A stretch of 64,000 nt of DNA from Saccharomonospora xinjiangensis XJ-54 (GTDB lineage: Bacteria; Actinomycetota; Actinomycetes; Mycobacteriales; Pseudonocardiaceae): the NCBI RefSeq assembly GCF_000258175.1, contig NZ_JH636049.1, positions 3,139,482 to 3,203,481 on the forward strand, given 5' to 3'. Position numbers and translations under genes: made by a program. Shown piece by piece: positions 1-10,936 of the stretch. Each line of letters begins with the position of its first letter. Positions within the stretch are counted from its first letter, which is position 1. The notes beneath the pieces are model-generated. The model made no database searches. It was not told the DNA's origin and worked only from the letters and a program-made list of their open reading frames with translations.

Positions 1-2
1 TG

Positions 3-142
3 CGGCAGCTCCAGCCGATCGCCGACGAACTCGGCGTGGAGATCAACCCGCGCTTCGGTGTCTGGGACAGCGCGGCCGTGGCCCCGGCCGCGAGTGAGGA
101 CGAGGTGACCGGCTACCAGTGGGAGTCCCGTACCGTGCAGCC

Positions 143-146
<4 letters not shown>
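3..146 (+). CDS. 3' end of a SurA-like lipoprotein gene (partial)
   Basis: Only the last 47 residues lie in the window. The tail contains IADELGVEINPRFGVWD, which resembles the C-terminus of the SurA N-terminal-domain lipoproteins found between mfd and mazG in Pseudonocardiaceae. The assignment rests on this short tail and on gene order, so it is tentative. The stop codon overlaps the mazG start as ATGA, so the two genes are probably co-transcribed and translationally coupled. Confidence 0.55.
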
Positions 147-1129
<983 letters not shown>

Positions 1130-1183
1130 GTGGCGCGCGTCGTCCCTCGTGAGCGACGACGGCGACGCGGCGGGAAACGCGCG

Positions 1184-1591
1184 CTAGTCCTCGCGGTTCA
1201 GCGCGACCCTCGCCGAGACCTGACCGAGCGCGTCCTGATACTCGGGGACCGGGTTCATCGCGGTGGCCATGCGTAACTGGGCCAGCGCCTCGGCCCACCT
1301 GCCGAGCCGCTGAAGTGTCCTGCCGAGCACGAATCGCGCGTAGTGGTCCGAGGGATCGAGTTCCACGACCCGGCTCAGCGCGCGTTCTGCCCGGTTCAGC
1401 TGCGCGGAGTGGAAGTACGCCCTGCCTGCCAGTAGCTGCACACTCGGCTTGTCGGCGTCGGAATCGAGCAGCGGTCGCAGCGTCTTGAGCGCCTCCAGCG
1501 GGCGCCTGCGCACCAGTTCCTCCGCTCTGCGGAACGCCGCGAGCCGCTCGCCTCCGGAGAGCGCCTGCGGTGGGGGTGCTTCGTCAGCCAT
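1184..1591 (-). CDS. Small tetratricopeptide-repeat protein
   Basis: A 135-residue protein made of about three TPR-like helical pairs, for example AGRAYFHSAQLNRAERALSR and FVLGRTLQRLGRWAEALAQL. There is no signal peptide, so it is probably a cytoplasmic protein-protein interaction module. It is convergent with mazG, 54 bp away. No enzymatic role can be seen. Confidence 0.8.
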   Translation of the reverse strand: MADEAPPPQALSGGERLAAFRRAEELVRRRPLEALKTLRPLLDSDADKPSVQLLAGRAYFHSAQLNRAERALSRVVELDPSDHYARFVLGRTLQRLGRWAEALAQLRMATAMNPVPEYQDALGQVSARVALNRED

Positions 1592-1732
1592 CGCCTATCG
1601 ACGGTACCCGCATGAGAGGGGGATGCCGAACCGCGACCACGCCGTCACAGTCCGTGGCGCACCTTGTCGATCCGGCGTCGATCCGGCGGGGGCGTGACGG
1701 CGTGGGGAACCGATGTGGTGGACTTGCACGTC

Positions 1733-2260
1733 ATGAGCGACGAAGTCCCGAGGTATCTCGGCCTCGCGCCGTACCTGTACTACACCGACGCGACCGAGGC
1801 TGTTGAGTGGCTGACGCGGGTGTTCGGCTTCGGGGAGAAGGTCCGCTACGTCGATGCGGCGGGCGCGGTGTTCCAGGCGACGTTGCTGGCAGGCGACGCC
1901 GAGGTGCAGGTCACCGCGGTCGATCCCACTTACTGGGAGAGCAAGGGCGTCGATGGTCCTGTCGGGCAGCTCAACGTCGTGTACGTGGACGATGTGGACG
2001 CCCAGTACGAGCGGGTGCGCGAGGCCGTGGGTGAGTCGGTCGAGCTCACCGTGCCGCAGGACCAGCCCTACGGCGCGCGGCTGTTCACGGTGCAGGACGT
2101 CGGTGGCAACAGCTGGACGTTCTGGCAGCACGTCTCCGACATCGTCGATCTTCCTGTCGGCTGGCAGGAGATCCGCGCCGAGGATGCTTCCGGCGGCCTG
2201 CCTTCCGAGGGCGACCTGATCTCGGAGCAGGAGACGCCCGGCAACACCGGCCTGGTGTGA
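1733..2260 (+). CDS. VOC (glyoxalase/bleomycin-resistance) family protein
   Basis: A 175-residue protein of the vicinal oxygen chelate superfamily, with the paired beta-alpha-beta-beta-beta pattern (LAPYLYYTDATEAVEWLTRVFGF near the start, YGARLFTVQDVGGNSWTFWQ in the second half). It belongs to the PhnB-like/glyoxalase-like branch, whose members bind metals or small hydrophobic ligands; the substrate cannot be told. The start is uncertain: ATG 1733 gives the family-like N-terminus, while GTG 1715 or 1718 lies 6-9 bases after a GGGGAA sequence. Confidence 0.8.
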   Translation: MSDEVPRYLGLAPYLYYTDATEAVEWLTRVFGFGEKVRYVDAAGAVFQATLLAGDAEVQVTAVDPTYWESKGVDGPVGQLNVVYVDDVDAQYERVREAVGESVELTVPQDQPYGARLFTVQDVGGNSWTFWQHVSDIVDLPVGWQEIRAEDASGGLPSEGDLISEQETPGNTGLV

Positions 2261-3679
<1,419 letters not shown>

Positions 3680-3685
3680 GCCGGC

Positions 3686-4201
3686 GTGGCCGAGCGGGGA
3701 AGGTCCCGGAGCAGACGCGGTGGGGGGAAGACGGGCCGTTCCGTCCCCCGCCGCCCGCGTCGCGTGCGCAGAGAACGCCGCGTGGCGCGGTTGCGGCGGC
3801 TCGGGGCCGGCAAGGTCGCCGACGCGGCGAAGGCCCTCGGTCTCTCGACAACGCGGCGGGCCGCGCTCGTGGCCATCGTCGTGTGCGCGCTCGCGTTCAC
3901 CATCGCCGTCCCGCTGCGCACCTACCTGTCGCAGCGGGCCGATGTCGCCGCGCAGGAGCACGAGGTGGCGGAGCTGGAGGCCGAGGTCGAGCGGCTGGAG
4001 AACCGGCGTGACGAACTGAACGACCCCGCTCAGGTCGAGGCGGAGGCCAGAAGGAGACTGCGCTACGTCATGCCGGGGGAGACGCCCTACATCGTGCAGT
4101 TCCCCGACAGCCGGACAGGGCAGGCAGGCGGTGCGGGGGAGCAGCCCGGTGAGCCGGAACCGTGGTACGAGAAGTTGTGGAACAGCGTGAGGCAGAGGTG
4201 A
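3686..4201 (+). CDS. ftsB: FtsB/DivIC-type septum formation initiator
   Basis: A 171-residue bitopic membrane protein. An arginine-rich cytoplasmic N-terminus is followed by one membrane segment (RAALVAIVVCALAFTIAVPL), then a coiled coil (VAAQEHEVAELEAEVERLEN) and a family motif near ARRRLRYVMPGETPYIV. FtsB acts with FtsL and FtsQ in the divisome. The GTG start lies 6 bp after eno, and its stop overlaps the start of the DUF501 gene as GTGA, so eno, this gene and DUF501 look co-transcribed. Confidence 0.93.
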   Translation: MAERGRSRSRRGGGKTGRSVPRRPRRVRRERRVARLRRLGAGKVADAAKALGLSTTRRAALVAIVVCALAFTIAVPLRTYLSQRADVAAQEHEVAELEAEVERLENRRDELNDPAQVEAEARRRLRYVMPGETPYIVQFPDSRTGQAGGAGEQPGEPEPWYEKLWNSVRQR

Positions 4202-4704
4202 GTCCCATCGAGTTCGAGCCGGTGACCGACATCGACCGCGAGGTCATCAGGCAACAGCTGGGCAGGCCGCCTCGCGCGGTGCGTGCCATCGCGGCGCGCT
4301 GCCCGAGCGGCCACCCCTCGGTGGTGCAGACCAATCCTCGGCTGGAGGATGGGACGCCGTTTCCCACGCTGTACTACCTGACGTGCCCGACACTGTCGTC
4401 GATGGTGGGAAGGCTCGAAGCGTCCGGGATCATGCGCGAGATGACGGCGCGGCTCGGCGAGGACGCCGAGTTGGCCGAGGCGTACCGGCAGGCCCACGAG
4501 TCGTACCTCGCGCAGCGCGACGCGATCGAGCCGCTCGGCCACCAGGTCACCGCCGGGGGCATGCCGACGCGGGTGAAGTGCCTCCACGTCCACCTCGCCC
4601 ACACGCTTGCCTGCGGTATTGGTGTGAACCCCTTCGGTGACGAAACCCTTCGCCTGTTGCGGGAAGAGGGTTGGCCGCTCGGTGATTGTGCGCAGTCTCG
4701 TTAG
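4198..4704 (+). CDS. DUF501 family protein
   Basis: A 168-residue DUF501 protein (Rv1025 family). Conserved features include GRPPRAVRAIAARCPSG, FPTLYYLTCPT, TRVKCLHVHLAHTLA and the closing GEDxAE-like helices; the cysteines and histidines (CPSGHPS, CPT, KCLHVHLAH) suggest a metal-binding or redox site, which is inference. Function is unknown. GTG 4198 overlaps the ftsB stop. The gene precedes the transglycosylase and ppx, as in other actinobacteria. Confidence 0.9.
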   Translation: MSPIEFEPVTDIDREVIRQQLGRPPRAVRAIAARCPSGHPSVVQTNPRLEDGTPFPTLYYLTCPTLSSMVGRLEASGIMREMTARLGEDAELAEAYRQAHESYLAQRDAIEPLGHQVTAGGMPTRVKCLHVHLAHTLACGIGVNPFGDETLRLLREEGWPLGDCAQSR

Positions 4705-4817
4705 TCCGTCCGGAGTAATCCGAGTTTGATTCGCCCCCGAGGGGGTGAAACGTCCAGAGGGTTTGCGGCAGGCTTGGGCCCCGGGAACGACTCGTGTGGT
4801 CGGCGGGAGGATCGATC

Positions 4818-6356
4818 TTGGGTGCTGACGGAGGGACCGGCGCGCAGGGGCGTTCCGGGATCGGGCGAAAGGCCACGATCGCGGTGCTCACAGGCTCGCT
4901 GGCCGTACTCCCCGTACTCGTCGTCAGCGACTCCACCGCGCGATGGTTGAACCTGGCAGCAGGGCAGGAACGTCCCGCGCAGGGTCCGGTGGCAGGCAGG
5001 CCCTCCGCGTTCGGGCCGATCTCGGTGGACGGCAGTCTGCCGGACGCGGTGACGCCCGAGGAACTGAGCGTGCACTCCGAGCCGGACACCGGCTCTCTCG
5101 GTATCCCGGAATCGGCGCTCGATGCCTACCGGCGCGCGGCGGAAAAGCTGGCAACCGAGTATCCGGGCTGCAACATCGACTGGGCGTTGCTCGCTAGCAT
5201 CGGGCGCATCGAGTCCAACCACGCTCGCGGCGGATACGTCGATACGGCCGGTGACACGCTCGAAACCATTCTCGGCCCTGTGCTCGACGGCAAGGGCAAC
5301 GTGGCCGCGATCGCCGACACCGATGGCGGCAGGCACGACGGTGACACGACGTGGGACCGCGCGGTCGGCCCGATGCAGTTCATCCCCTCTACATGGGCGC
5401 ACTACGCGGCAGACGGCAACGACGACGGCATCACCGACCCGAACAACATCCACGACGCCGCCCTGGCCGCGGGGCGGTATCTCTGCTCGGGTGACTTCGA
5501 CCTGTCCGACAGCGAACAGTTGCGCACCGCGATCTACCGATACAACAACTCGTGGGCGTATGTGGACACGGTGATCCGATGGGCCAAGGCGTATCGCAGT
5601 GGAGTGCTGACGCTGCCGGACAGCGACCTTCCTTCTGCCGTGCCCGAGACACTGCTCGCGCACGGACCCGGCCCCGGCTACGACGTGTCCTCGGGTGCTC
5701 AGCCGCCGTCGGGCGGTTCGCGGCCGACCGAACCGCCGAAATCCGGAGCTGGGAAGCCGGGGACGTCGAAGCCGGGTGGTTCCGAGTCGGACCCCACGCT
5801 GCCGGACGGATCGACGAAACCGGGTACGCCCGGCGGCACCGATGGGACCCCCCCGACGGGCCCGAGTGATCCCGGGACGCCTGGCACTGGCCCGACCGAC
5901 CCTCCGACCGACCCCCCAACCGACCCCCCGACCAACCCTCCGACCGACCCCCCGACCAACCCTCCGACCGACCCTCCGACCGACCCGAGCGACCCGACGG
6001 ATCCCCCGACGGACCCAACCGAGCCGGACCCCGATTGCGATCCGGAAGGCGGGACTGAGGAGACCGACGAACCCGCGCCCGAGGACGGCGAGGCAACGGA
6101 GACCGAGGCGGAGCAACTCAACTCGGACCCGACCACGACACCCACGACGACACCTACAACGACGCCGACCACGACTTCGCCCACCACGGACAGCTCCGGC
6201 TCCACCGACCCCGCCGACGGTGACGACTCCGTCGGCGGCGAGGATTCGGACGAAACGCCGTGCGGTGACGAGGAAACCGACAGGGAGACCCCGGACGAGA
6301 GCACATCGCCGGGGCAGGAGTCGGCCACCAAGGAGCAGGACGCCGAGGACGGTTAG
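4818..6356 (+). CDS. Secreted lytic transglycosylase with long Pro/Thr-rich tail
   Basis: A 512-residue exported cell-wall enzyme. The N-terminus has a signal-type segment (ATIAVLTGSLAVLPVLVVSD). Residues ~110-270 form an MltB-type transglycosylase domain: the catalytic Glu is in GRIESNHARGGY, followed by AVGPMQFIPSTWAHY and IYRYNNSWAYVDTVIRWA. It should cleave the MurNAc-GlcNAc bond of peptidoglycan, releasing 1,6-anhydro ends. The C-terminal ~240 residues are low-complexity: PPTDPPTNP repeats (about 5883-6000), then acidic and Thr-rich stretches. TTG 4818 follows GGGAGGA at 4805-4811; GTG 4794 is the alternative. It corresponds to LpqU-type proteins of Mycobacterium, displaced here to lie before ppx. 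Confidence 0.9.
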   Translation: MGADGGTGAQGRSGIGRKATIAVLTGSLAVLPVLVVSDSTARWLNLAAGQERPAQGPVAGRPSAFGPISVDGSLPDAVTPEELSVHSEPDTGSLGIPESALDAYRRAAEKLATEYPGCNIDWALLASIGRIESNHARGGYVDTAGDTLETILGPVLDGKGNVAAIADTDGGRHDGDTTWDRAVGPMQFIPSTWAHYAADGNDDGITDPNNIHDAALAAGRYLCSGDFDLSDSEQLRTAIYRYNNSWAYVDTVIRWAKAYRSGVLTLPDSDLPSAVPETLLAHGPGPGYDVSSGAQPPSGGSRPTEPPKSGAGKPGTSKPGGSESDPTLPDGSTKPGTPGGTDGTPPTGPSDPGTPGTGPTDPPTDPPTDPPTNPPTDPPTNPPTDPPTDPSDPTDPPTDPTEPDPDCDPEGGTEETDEPAPEDGEATETEAEQLNSDPTTTPTTTPTTTPTTTSPTTDSSGSTDPADGDDSVGGEDSDETPCGDEETDRETPDESTSPGQESATKEQDAEDG

Positions 6357-6366
6357 GGTTGGTGGC

Positions 6367-7323
6367 ATGCCACGGGTAGCTGCCATCGACTGCGGTACCA
6401 ACTCCATCCGCCTGCTCGTCGCCGAACTCACGCATCGCCACGACGGGAGTGTGGACCTGCGGGATCTGCACCGGGAGATGCGCATCGTGCGTCTCGGTCA
6501 GGGTGTCGATGCCACGGGAAGGCTCGCGCCCGAGGCGCTGGAACGGACACGGGAAGCGCTGAAGGCGTACGCCGTCGCAGCGCGCCGCAAGGGTGTCGAG
6601 CGGTTGCGCATGGTGGCGACCTCCGCGACCCGGGATGCGAGTAACCGCGACGAATTCTTCGCGATGACACGCGAGCTGCTCGGCACCGAGGCAGAGGTGA
6701 TCAGCGGCGACGAGGAGGCCCGGCTTTCGTTCGCGGGCGCGGTGGGGGAGCAGGATCCCGACGACGGTCCTTTCCTCGTCGTGGACGTCGGCGGTGGCTC
6801 GACCGAACTGGTGCTGGGCACGTGGGACGGCCGCGCGGCCGACGTGTGGGCGGCACGGTCGGTGGACATCGGATGTGTGCGACTGACGGAGCGCACCCTG
6901 CGGTCAGATCCCCCGACCGCCGAGGAGATCGCCGAGGCGGAAGACGTCGTCGTGCGCACGCTGGAGCCCGCGTTCGAGTCGGTGGACGTGTCGAAGGCCC
7001 GCCGGTGGATCGGGGTCGCAGGCACGGTCACGACATTGTCGGCGATCGCGCAGAAGCTCCCGGAGTACGACTCGGAGCGCACACACCTGTCGAGTCTGGC
7101 CCGCGCCGATCTGGACACGGTGGTCGGTGAGTTGCTGGTCTCCGACCACGAGACCCGAGCGGCGAACCCGGTGATCCACCCCGGCAGGGTGGACGTCATC
7201 GGCGGTGGCGGGCTCGTGGTGCGTGTCCTCGCCGAGCAGATCGCCCAGCGCGGTGGCCCCGCCGATCCGCTCGTGGTGAGCGAGCACGACATCCTCGACG
7301 GCATCGCGCTCTCCCTGGCCTGA
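6367..7323 (+). CDS. ppx: Ppx/GppA family exopolyphosphatase
   Basis: A 318-residue ASKHA-fold phosphatase that removes terminal phosphate from polyphosphate or pppGpp. The two phosphate loops are seen in AAIDCGTNSIRLLVAE (start) and LVVDVGGGSTELVLG (~residues 138-152); SGDEEARLSFAGA and GVAGTVTTLSAI are also typical. It lacks the HD-like C-terminal domain of longer Ppx enzymes, as in the short actinobacterial (Rv1026-like) type. It starts 10 bp after the transglycosylase stop. Confidence 0.92.
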   Translation: MPRVAAIDCGTNSIRLLVAELTHRHDGSVDLRDLHREMRIVRLGQGVDATGRLAPEALERTREALKAYAVAARRKGVERLRMVATSATRDASNRDEFFAMTRELLGTEAEVISGDEEARLSFAGAVGEQDPDDGPFLVVDVGGGSTELVLGTWDGRAADVWAARSVDIGCVRLTERTLRSDPPTAEEIAEAEDVVVRTLEPAFESVDVSKARRWIGVAGTVTTLSAIAQKLPEYDSERTHLSSLARADLDTVVGELLVSDHETRAANPVIHPGRVDVIGGGGLVVRVLAEQIAQRGGPADPLVVSEHDILDGIALSLA

Positions 7324-7330
7324 GTCAACC

Positions 7331-7498
7331 CGCGTGTCCGCACCCTGTGAACGGGTGTTGGCACCTCATGCCCGCGTGTTGGCACTTCTCGCGCGCGTGT
7401 CGGCAGCCAGCGCACACGTGCCGGCAGAATCCGCACCAGTGTTCGCATCCTGTGCACGGGCGGTGGCACCTCACGCACACGTGTCGGCAGCCCGCGCA
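7331..7498. repeat. Eight tandem degenerate 21-bp units
   Basis: Immediately after ppx there are eight head-to-tail units of exactly 21 bp (starts 7331, 7352, 7373, 7394, 7415, 7436, 7457, 7478). The core is CGCGTGTYGGCA, followed by a nine-base variable part ending mostly in GCA. Units differ at several positions but keep the period. Because 21 is a multiple of three, every open frame shows a seven-residue repeat, including a minus-strand Cys-x-His heptad. No function is apparent. Confidence 0.85.
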
Positions 7499-7541
7499 CG
7501 CCGGTCGCCGCTTCGAGCCGACGGCGCCAACCCCGCTGACA

Positions 7542-7595
7542 ACCGAACCCACCGAACCCGCCGAACCCACCCAAGCCACCGAATCCGCTGAACTC
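7542..7595. repeat. Six tandem 9-bp units
   Basis: Six degenerate copies of ACCGAACCC lie between the 21-bp array and the lipoprotein gene. Together with the 21-bp array they fill most of the 379-bp space between ppx and the lipoprotein gene, in which no convincing gene is seen. Confidence 0.7.
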
Positions 7596-7702
7596 GCACA
7601 GCCGGGGAACAGGAACGCGAGAAGCGCGCTCTCGCAGGCCAGGATCCGGCATCCTACCTGGATGGCATGCGTGATCGGGGCAGGCGTTCTCTGGGAGATG
7701 TC

Positions 7703-8497
7703 ATGAGCACGAGCGGAACGCATCGGCGGTGGCGGTGGGTGGGCGTGGTCGGTCTCGTGCTGGCCGTCGTTCTGAGCGGGTGCGGCCGCAAGCACGACAG
7801 GGACTCCGATAGCGGACTCAACATCGATGCCGGTCCCAATATCGACGTCGGCCCCGACATCGACCTAGGCCCCGACATCGACCTAGGCCCCGACATCGAC
7901 CTAGGCCCCGACATCAACGTCGGCCCCGACGAGGAAGCCGGGTCGCCGTCACCTGTCCACGTTCCGGAACCCACCACGTCGGCTTTCGACACCACCGAGG
8001 AAGCTTTCCGGTCGGTCGAGGTGGGCAGCTGCCTTCCCGTCTACATGACGGGCTACGGAAACGAATGGAGCCACTCGGAGCCGCCTGCTCCTGTGTCGTG
8101 CGGTTCGAGTTACGGCGGGCTGTTCCAGGTCACGCACGTCGGCAACAGCAGCGGCGAATGCGGGACGGGGCCCGGGCACACCTGGTGGAGCTACTCCGGC
8201 GCCTCGGGCGAAACGACGATCTGCCTCGAACGAGTGTGGGTGCCACGGTATTGCGCTCTCGCGGAGAGCGACGGCAACGGTGGCATCTCCTCCCTCGGCA
8301 CGAGCACCGCTGTGGACTGCGACGCGGACAGCGTGCCCCAGCCGTACGACACCGTCCTCGTCGTCTCGGCCGTCTATGCGGCCCCTGCGAACGCCAGTAC
8401 GGATCACTGCGTACAGAGCGAGTACGACGCCAACCCGTACTGGTCGTTGCTGGTGAACGAGGATTCGACCCTCGTGTGCTTCACCACGCCGGGCTGA
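7703..8497 (+). CDS. Putative lipoprotein with Gly-Pro-Asp repeats
   Basis: A 264-residue predicted lipoprotein of unknown function. After a basic start (HRRWRW) comes a hydrophobic segment with lipobox VLSGC near residue 28. Next is a repeat of GPDIDL-type hexapeptides, encoded by three perfect 18-bp copies (7850-7903) and diverged flanking copies. The C-terminal ~160 residues contain about eight cysteines and are probably an extracellular disulfide-bonded domain resembling septum-formation/DUF4190-associated modules; this is inference. ATG 7703 follows GGGAG. Confidence 0.75.
   Translation: MSTSGTHRRWRWVGVVGLVLAVVLSGCGRKHDRDSDSGLNIDAGPNIDVGPDIDLGPDIDLGPDIDLGPDINVGPDEEAGSPSPVHVPEPTTSAFDTTEEAFRSVEVGSCLPVYMTGYGNEWSHSEPPAPVSCGSSYGGLFQVTHVGNSSGECGTGPGHTWWSYSGASGETTICLERVWVPRYCALAESDGNGGISSLGTSTAVDCDADSVPQPYDTVLVVSAVYAAPANASTDHCVQSEYDANPYWSLLVNEDSTLVCFTTPG
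7850..7921 (+). repeat. 18-bp tandem repeats within the lipoprotein gene
   Basis: Three identical copies of GGCCCCGACATCGACCTA (7850, 7868, 7886) are followed by one copy with changed last bases at 7904. They encode the acidic GPDIDL repeat just after the lipobox, a linker likely to vary in length between strains. Confidence 0.9.
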
Positions 8498-8551
8498 CGC
8501 GAGTGCCTGGGCCGGACACCGTGCCGTCGAGTGGACCGGAGGTCGGGGGTG

Positions 8552-8608
8552 CGGTCGTGGGACATGGGGTCACATCACCGCGCGTGTCCCCTATCCGTCC
8601 CACGACCG
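8552..8608. terminator. Likely bidirectional terminator
   Basis: A 12-bp perfect inverted repeat (CGGTCGTGGGAC at 8552-8563 and its complement at 8597-8608), with an inner GGGACA/TGTCCC pairing, lies between the convergent lipoprotein and peptidase genes. Confidence 0.55.
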
Positions 8609-8630
8609 TCCTCGCCTGTGACAGCCCTGG

Positions 8631-10121
8631 TTACCTGTTCGCGCTGGCCCGCACGAATTCCGCGAGGTCTCGCGACTGCTGAATCCGCGATTCCTCGTGC
8701 ACGTACATCATGTGTCCCGCCGGGTAGTAGGCCGTGTCGATGTTGGCCCGCAGGTTCTCCGGGATCTGAAGGCGCGCGATGACGTGCTCGGCCGCGTAGT
8801 GCGGGGTCGCGCCGTCGTAGTAACCGAAGGCGACGTGGACCTTCAGATGCGGGTTGGCGCGCATGGCGGAGGAGAGATCACCCACCACGGAGATCGGCCT
8901 GCCCTCGAAGTCCGAGTAGGACCATTCCTTGTTGACGTCGAGCGACAGGATCTCGTACGGCAGGTCGTTGGCGTAGCCGAGTTCGCCGCGCACGTAGTGG
9001 TTGAACGTCGCGGAGTACGCGCCGATGATCCGGGAGATCGAGGCGTCGTCGCTCATGTGCTCGCGCCCGCCGTCGGGCTCCCACGTGGTGAACCGGCCGT
9101 CCATGCGGCCCGTCGTCAACCCCTTGTCGCGCAACAACTCGGTGAAGAACCGCACGTGTTCGATACGGAGGTCCACGCGATCCACATAGGACTCGGTGAG
9201 GCCGGTGAGGCGGGCGAGCCTCGCGACGATGTCGGCGCGTTCGTCTTCGGAAAGCCGGTTCCCGCGCGACAGCGCCCACGGGAGGTCGCGTGAGGCGAAT
9301 TCCTCCGCCTCAGCCAGCACCTCGTCGAGCGGCCTGTCGCCGTGCTTTCCGTGGTAGTGGGCGATCGCCGCGTACGTCGGCACGTACAGCGAGTAGGGCA
9401 GGTCGTTGCCCTCATGGAACATCACGGTGCCGAGATCGAGCACGGAGGAGATCAACATGAGGCCGTTGAGGTAGAGGCCGTGCCGCTGCTGGAGATGGGA
9501 CGCCAGCGCGGCGGCGCGCACGGTGCCGTAGGACTCACCGGCCACGAACTTCGGCGAAAGCCACCGTTCGTTGCGCGACGTCCACAGCCGGATCACCTCG
9601 CCGACGGCCTCGACATCGGGCGTGAAGCCGTGATAGTCCTTCGGTTTCTCCCCCTCGACGGCGCGTGAGTAACCCGTGGACACGGGGTCGATGAACACGA
9701 GGTCGCTGTGCGCGAGCAGTGTCTCGGTGTTGTCCGCGAGCCGATACGGAGGCGGTTCCGGGGCATCGACGTCGCCCGACACCACGCGGCGCGGCCCGAA
9801 AAGGCCCATGTGCAGCCAGATGCTGGACGAGCCGGGACCCCCGTTGAACGCGAACGTCACCGGTCGCGAAGCCGGGTCGGCCCCGTCGAGCGTGTACGAG
9901 GTGAGGAACACCTCGGCCTTCGGCTGGTGGCCGTCGAAGGCGCCGTCCTTGAGCACTTCCTTGCGCAGCACGATGCGGCCGGTGGTGGCGGTGTAGGCGA
10001 GCTCGCGGTCGGCGAGTGACAGGGTGTGGTGGGTCGTGACCATGTCGTCACGTGGTTCGGCCTTGGATTCCCCGGCCTTCGCGGAGGTGTCCTGCGTGGC
10101 CTCACTGATCTTGTCTGGCAT
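8631..10121 (-). CDS. Serine carboxypeptidase-like peptidase (S10 family)
   Basis: A 496-residue alpha/beta-hydrolase of the S10 type. The oxyanion region is FNGGPGSSSIWLH, the nucleophile is in FVAGESYGTVRAAAL (GESYG), and the end contains YPAGHMMYVHEES with the catalytic His. S10 enzymes remove C-terminal residues at acidic pH. No signal peptide is seen, so a cytoplasmic location is possible. ATG 10121 was chosen; GTG 10139 is an alternative. It is divergent from the uracil-DNA glycosylase gene. Confidence 0.88.
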   Translation of the reverse strand: MPDKISEATQDTSAKAGESKAEPRDDMVTTHHTLSLADRELAYTATTGRIVLRKEVLKDGAFDGHQPKAEVFLTSYTLDGADPASRPVTFAFNGGPGSSSIWLHMGLFGPRRVVSGDVDAPEPPPYRLADNTETLLAHSDLVFIDPVSTGYSRAVEGEKPKDYHGFTPDVEAVGEVIRLWTSRNERWLSPKFVAGESYGTVRAAALASHLQQRHGLYLNGLMLISSVLDLGTVMFHEGNDLPYSLYVPTYAAIAHYHGKHGDRPLDEVLAEAEEFASRDLPWALSRGNRLSEDERADIVARLARLTGLTESYVDRVDLRIEHVRFFTELLRDKGLTTGRMDGRFTTWEPDGGREHMSDDASISRIIGAYSATFNHYVRGELGYANDLPYEILSLDVNKEWSYSDFEGRPISVVGDLSSAMRANPHLKVHVAFGYYDGATPHYAAEHVIARLQIPENLRANIDTAYYPAGHMMYVHEESRIQQSRDLAEFVRASANR

Positions 10122-10153
10122 ACGGACAACGTAGGTCACGGCACAATGGTGCG

Positions 10154-10894
10154 GTGAGCGCTTCCTGGAAGTCGTTGGCCCAGCTCGACGCCGCTGTGAG
10201 CGAGTGCCGCGCGTGCCCGCGTCTGGTGGAGTGGCGGGAGCACGTGGCGAGGACGAAGCGCGCGGCGTTCGCCGACCAGACCTACTGGGGCCGTCCCGTG
10301 CCGGGTTTCGGGCCCGACGACGCGGCGCTGGCGATCGTGGGGCTCGCGCCCGCCGCGCACGGCGGAAACAGGACGGGCCGCATGTTCACCGGCGACCGGT
10401 CGGGGGACGTTCTCTTCAAGGCCCTCTACGACGTGGGGCTCGCCTCGCAGCCGACCGCGACACACCGCGACGACGGCCTCACCTTGCGCGGCACCCGCAT
10501 CACAGCGCCCGTGCACTGCGCGCCGCCCGCGAACAAGCCGACGCCGGGCGAACGCGACACCTGCCGCCACTGGCTCGCCGACGAACTCGCCTTGCTGCGC
10601 CCGACGCTGAAAGCGGTGGTGGTGCTCGGAGCGTTCGGCTGGCAGGCGTTGCTGCCCGTGCTCGCCGAAGCCGGGTGGACGATCCCAAGGCCGAGACCGA
10701 AGTTCGGCCACGACGTCCACATCACCCTCGACGGCCCCACCCCGCTGCACCTGCTCGGCTGCTACCACGTCTCGCAGCAGAACACGTTCACCGGCAAGCT
10801 GACGCCCGCGATGCTGCGCGCGGTGCTGGAACAGGCGAAGGGGCTGGCGGGGTTGGTGGGGTTGACGGCCACCGAAGGGAACCGGGATGCCTGA
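10154..10894 (+). CDS. Uracil-DNA glycosylase, family 5 (UdgB type)
   Basis: A 246-residue Fe-S uracil-DNA glycosylase that removes uracil, and often other deaminated bases, from DNA. CRACPRL near residues 18-24 gives two cluster cysteines. Motif 1 is GLAPAAHGGNRTGRMFTGD, in which the usual catalytic polar residue is Ala, the mark of family 5 rather than family 4. The distal motif is HVSQQNTFTGKLT. GTG 10154 begins 32 bp from the divergent peptidase start. Confidence 0.92.
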   Translation: MSASWKSLAQLDAAVSECRACPRLVEWREHVARTKRAAFADQTYWGRPVPGFGPDDAALAIVGLAPAAHGGNRTGRMFTGDRSGDVLFKALYDVGLASQPTATHRDDGLTLRGTRITAPVHCAPPANKPTPGERDTCRHWLADELALLRPTLKAVVVLGAFGWQALLPVLAEAGWTIPRPRPKFGHDVHITLDGPTPLHLLGCYHVSQQNTFTGKLTPAMLRAVLEQAKGLAGLVGLTATEGNRDA

Positions 10895-10936
10895 CGCCTG
10901 TCCCGCCGGTGCTGGAGGGCAGCGAAGCGGCGCCGG

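Noticed and set aside
1130..1183. Terminator between mazG and the TPR gene
   Set aside because: Only a short GTCGTC/GACGAC pairing with no clear stem or T tract.
7331..7498. CRISPR array
   Set aside because: Units are 21 bp with no separate repeats and spacers, units diverge throughout, and no cas genes are present.
7325..7795. Minus-strand Cys/His-heptad protein over the 21-bp array
   Set aside because: The period of 21 bp forces a seven-residue repeat in any open frame, and the frame runs into the start of the lipoprotein gene; no ribosome site was found.
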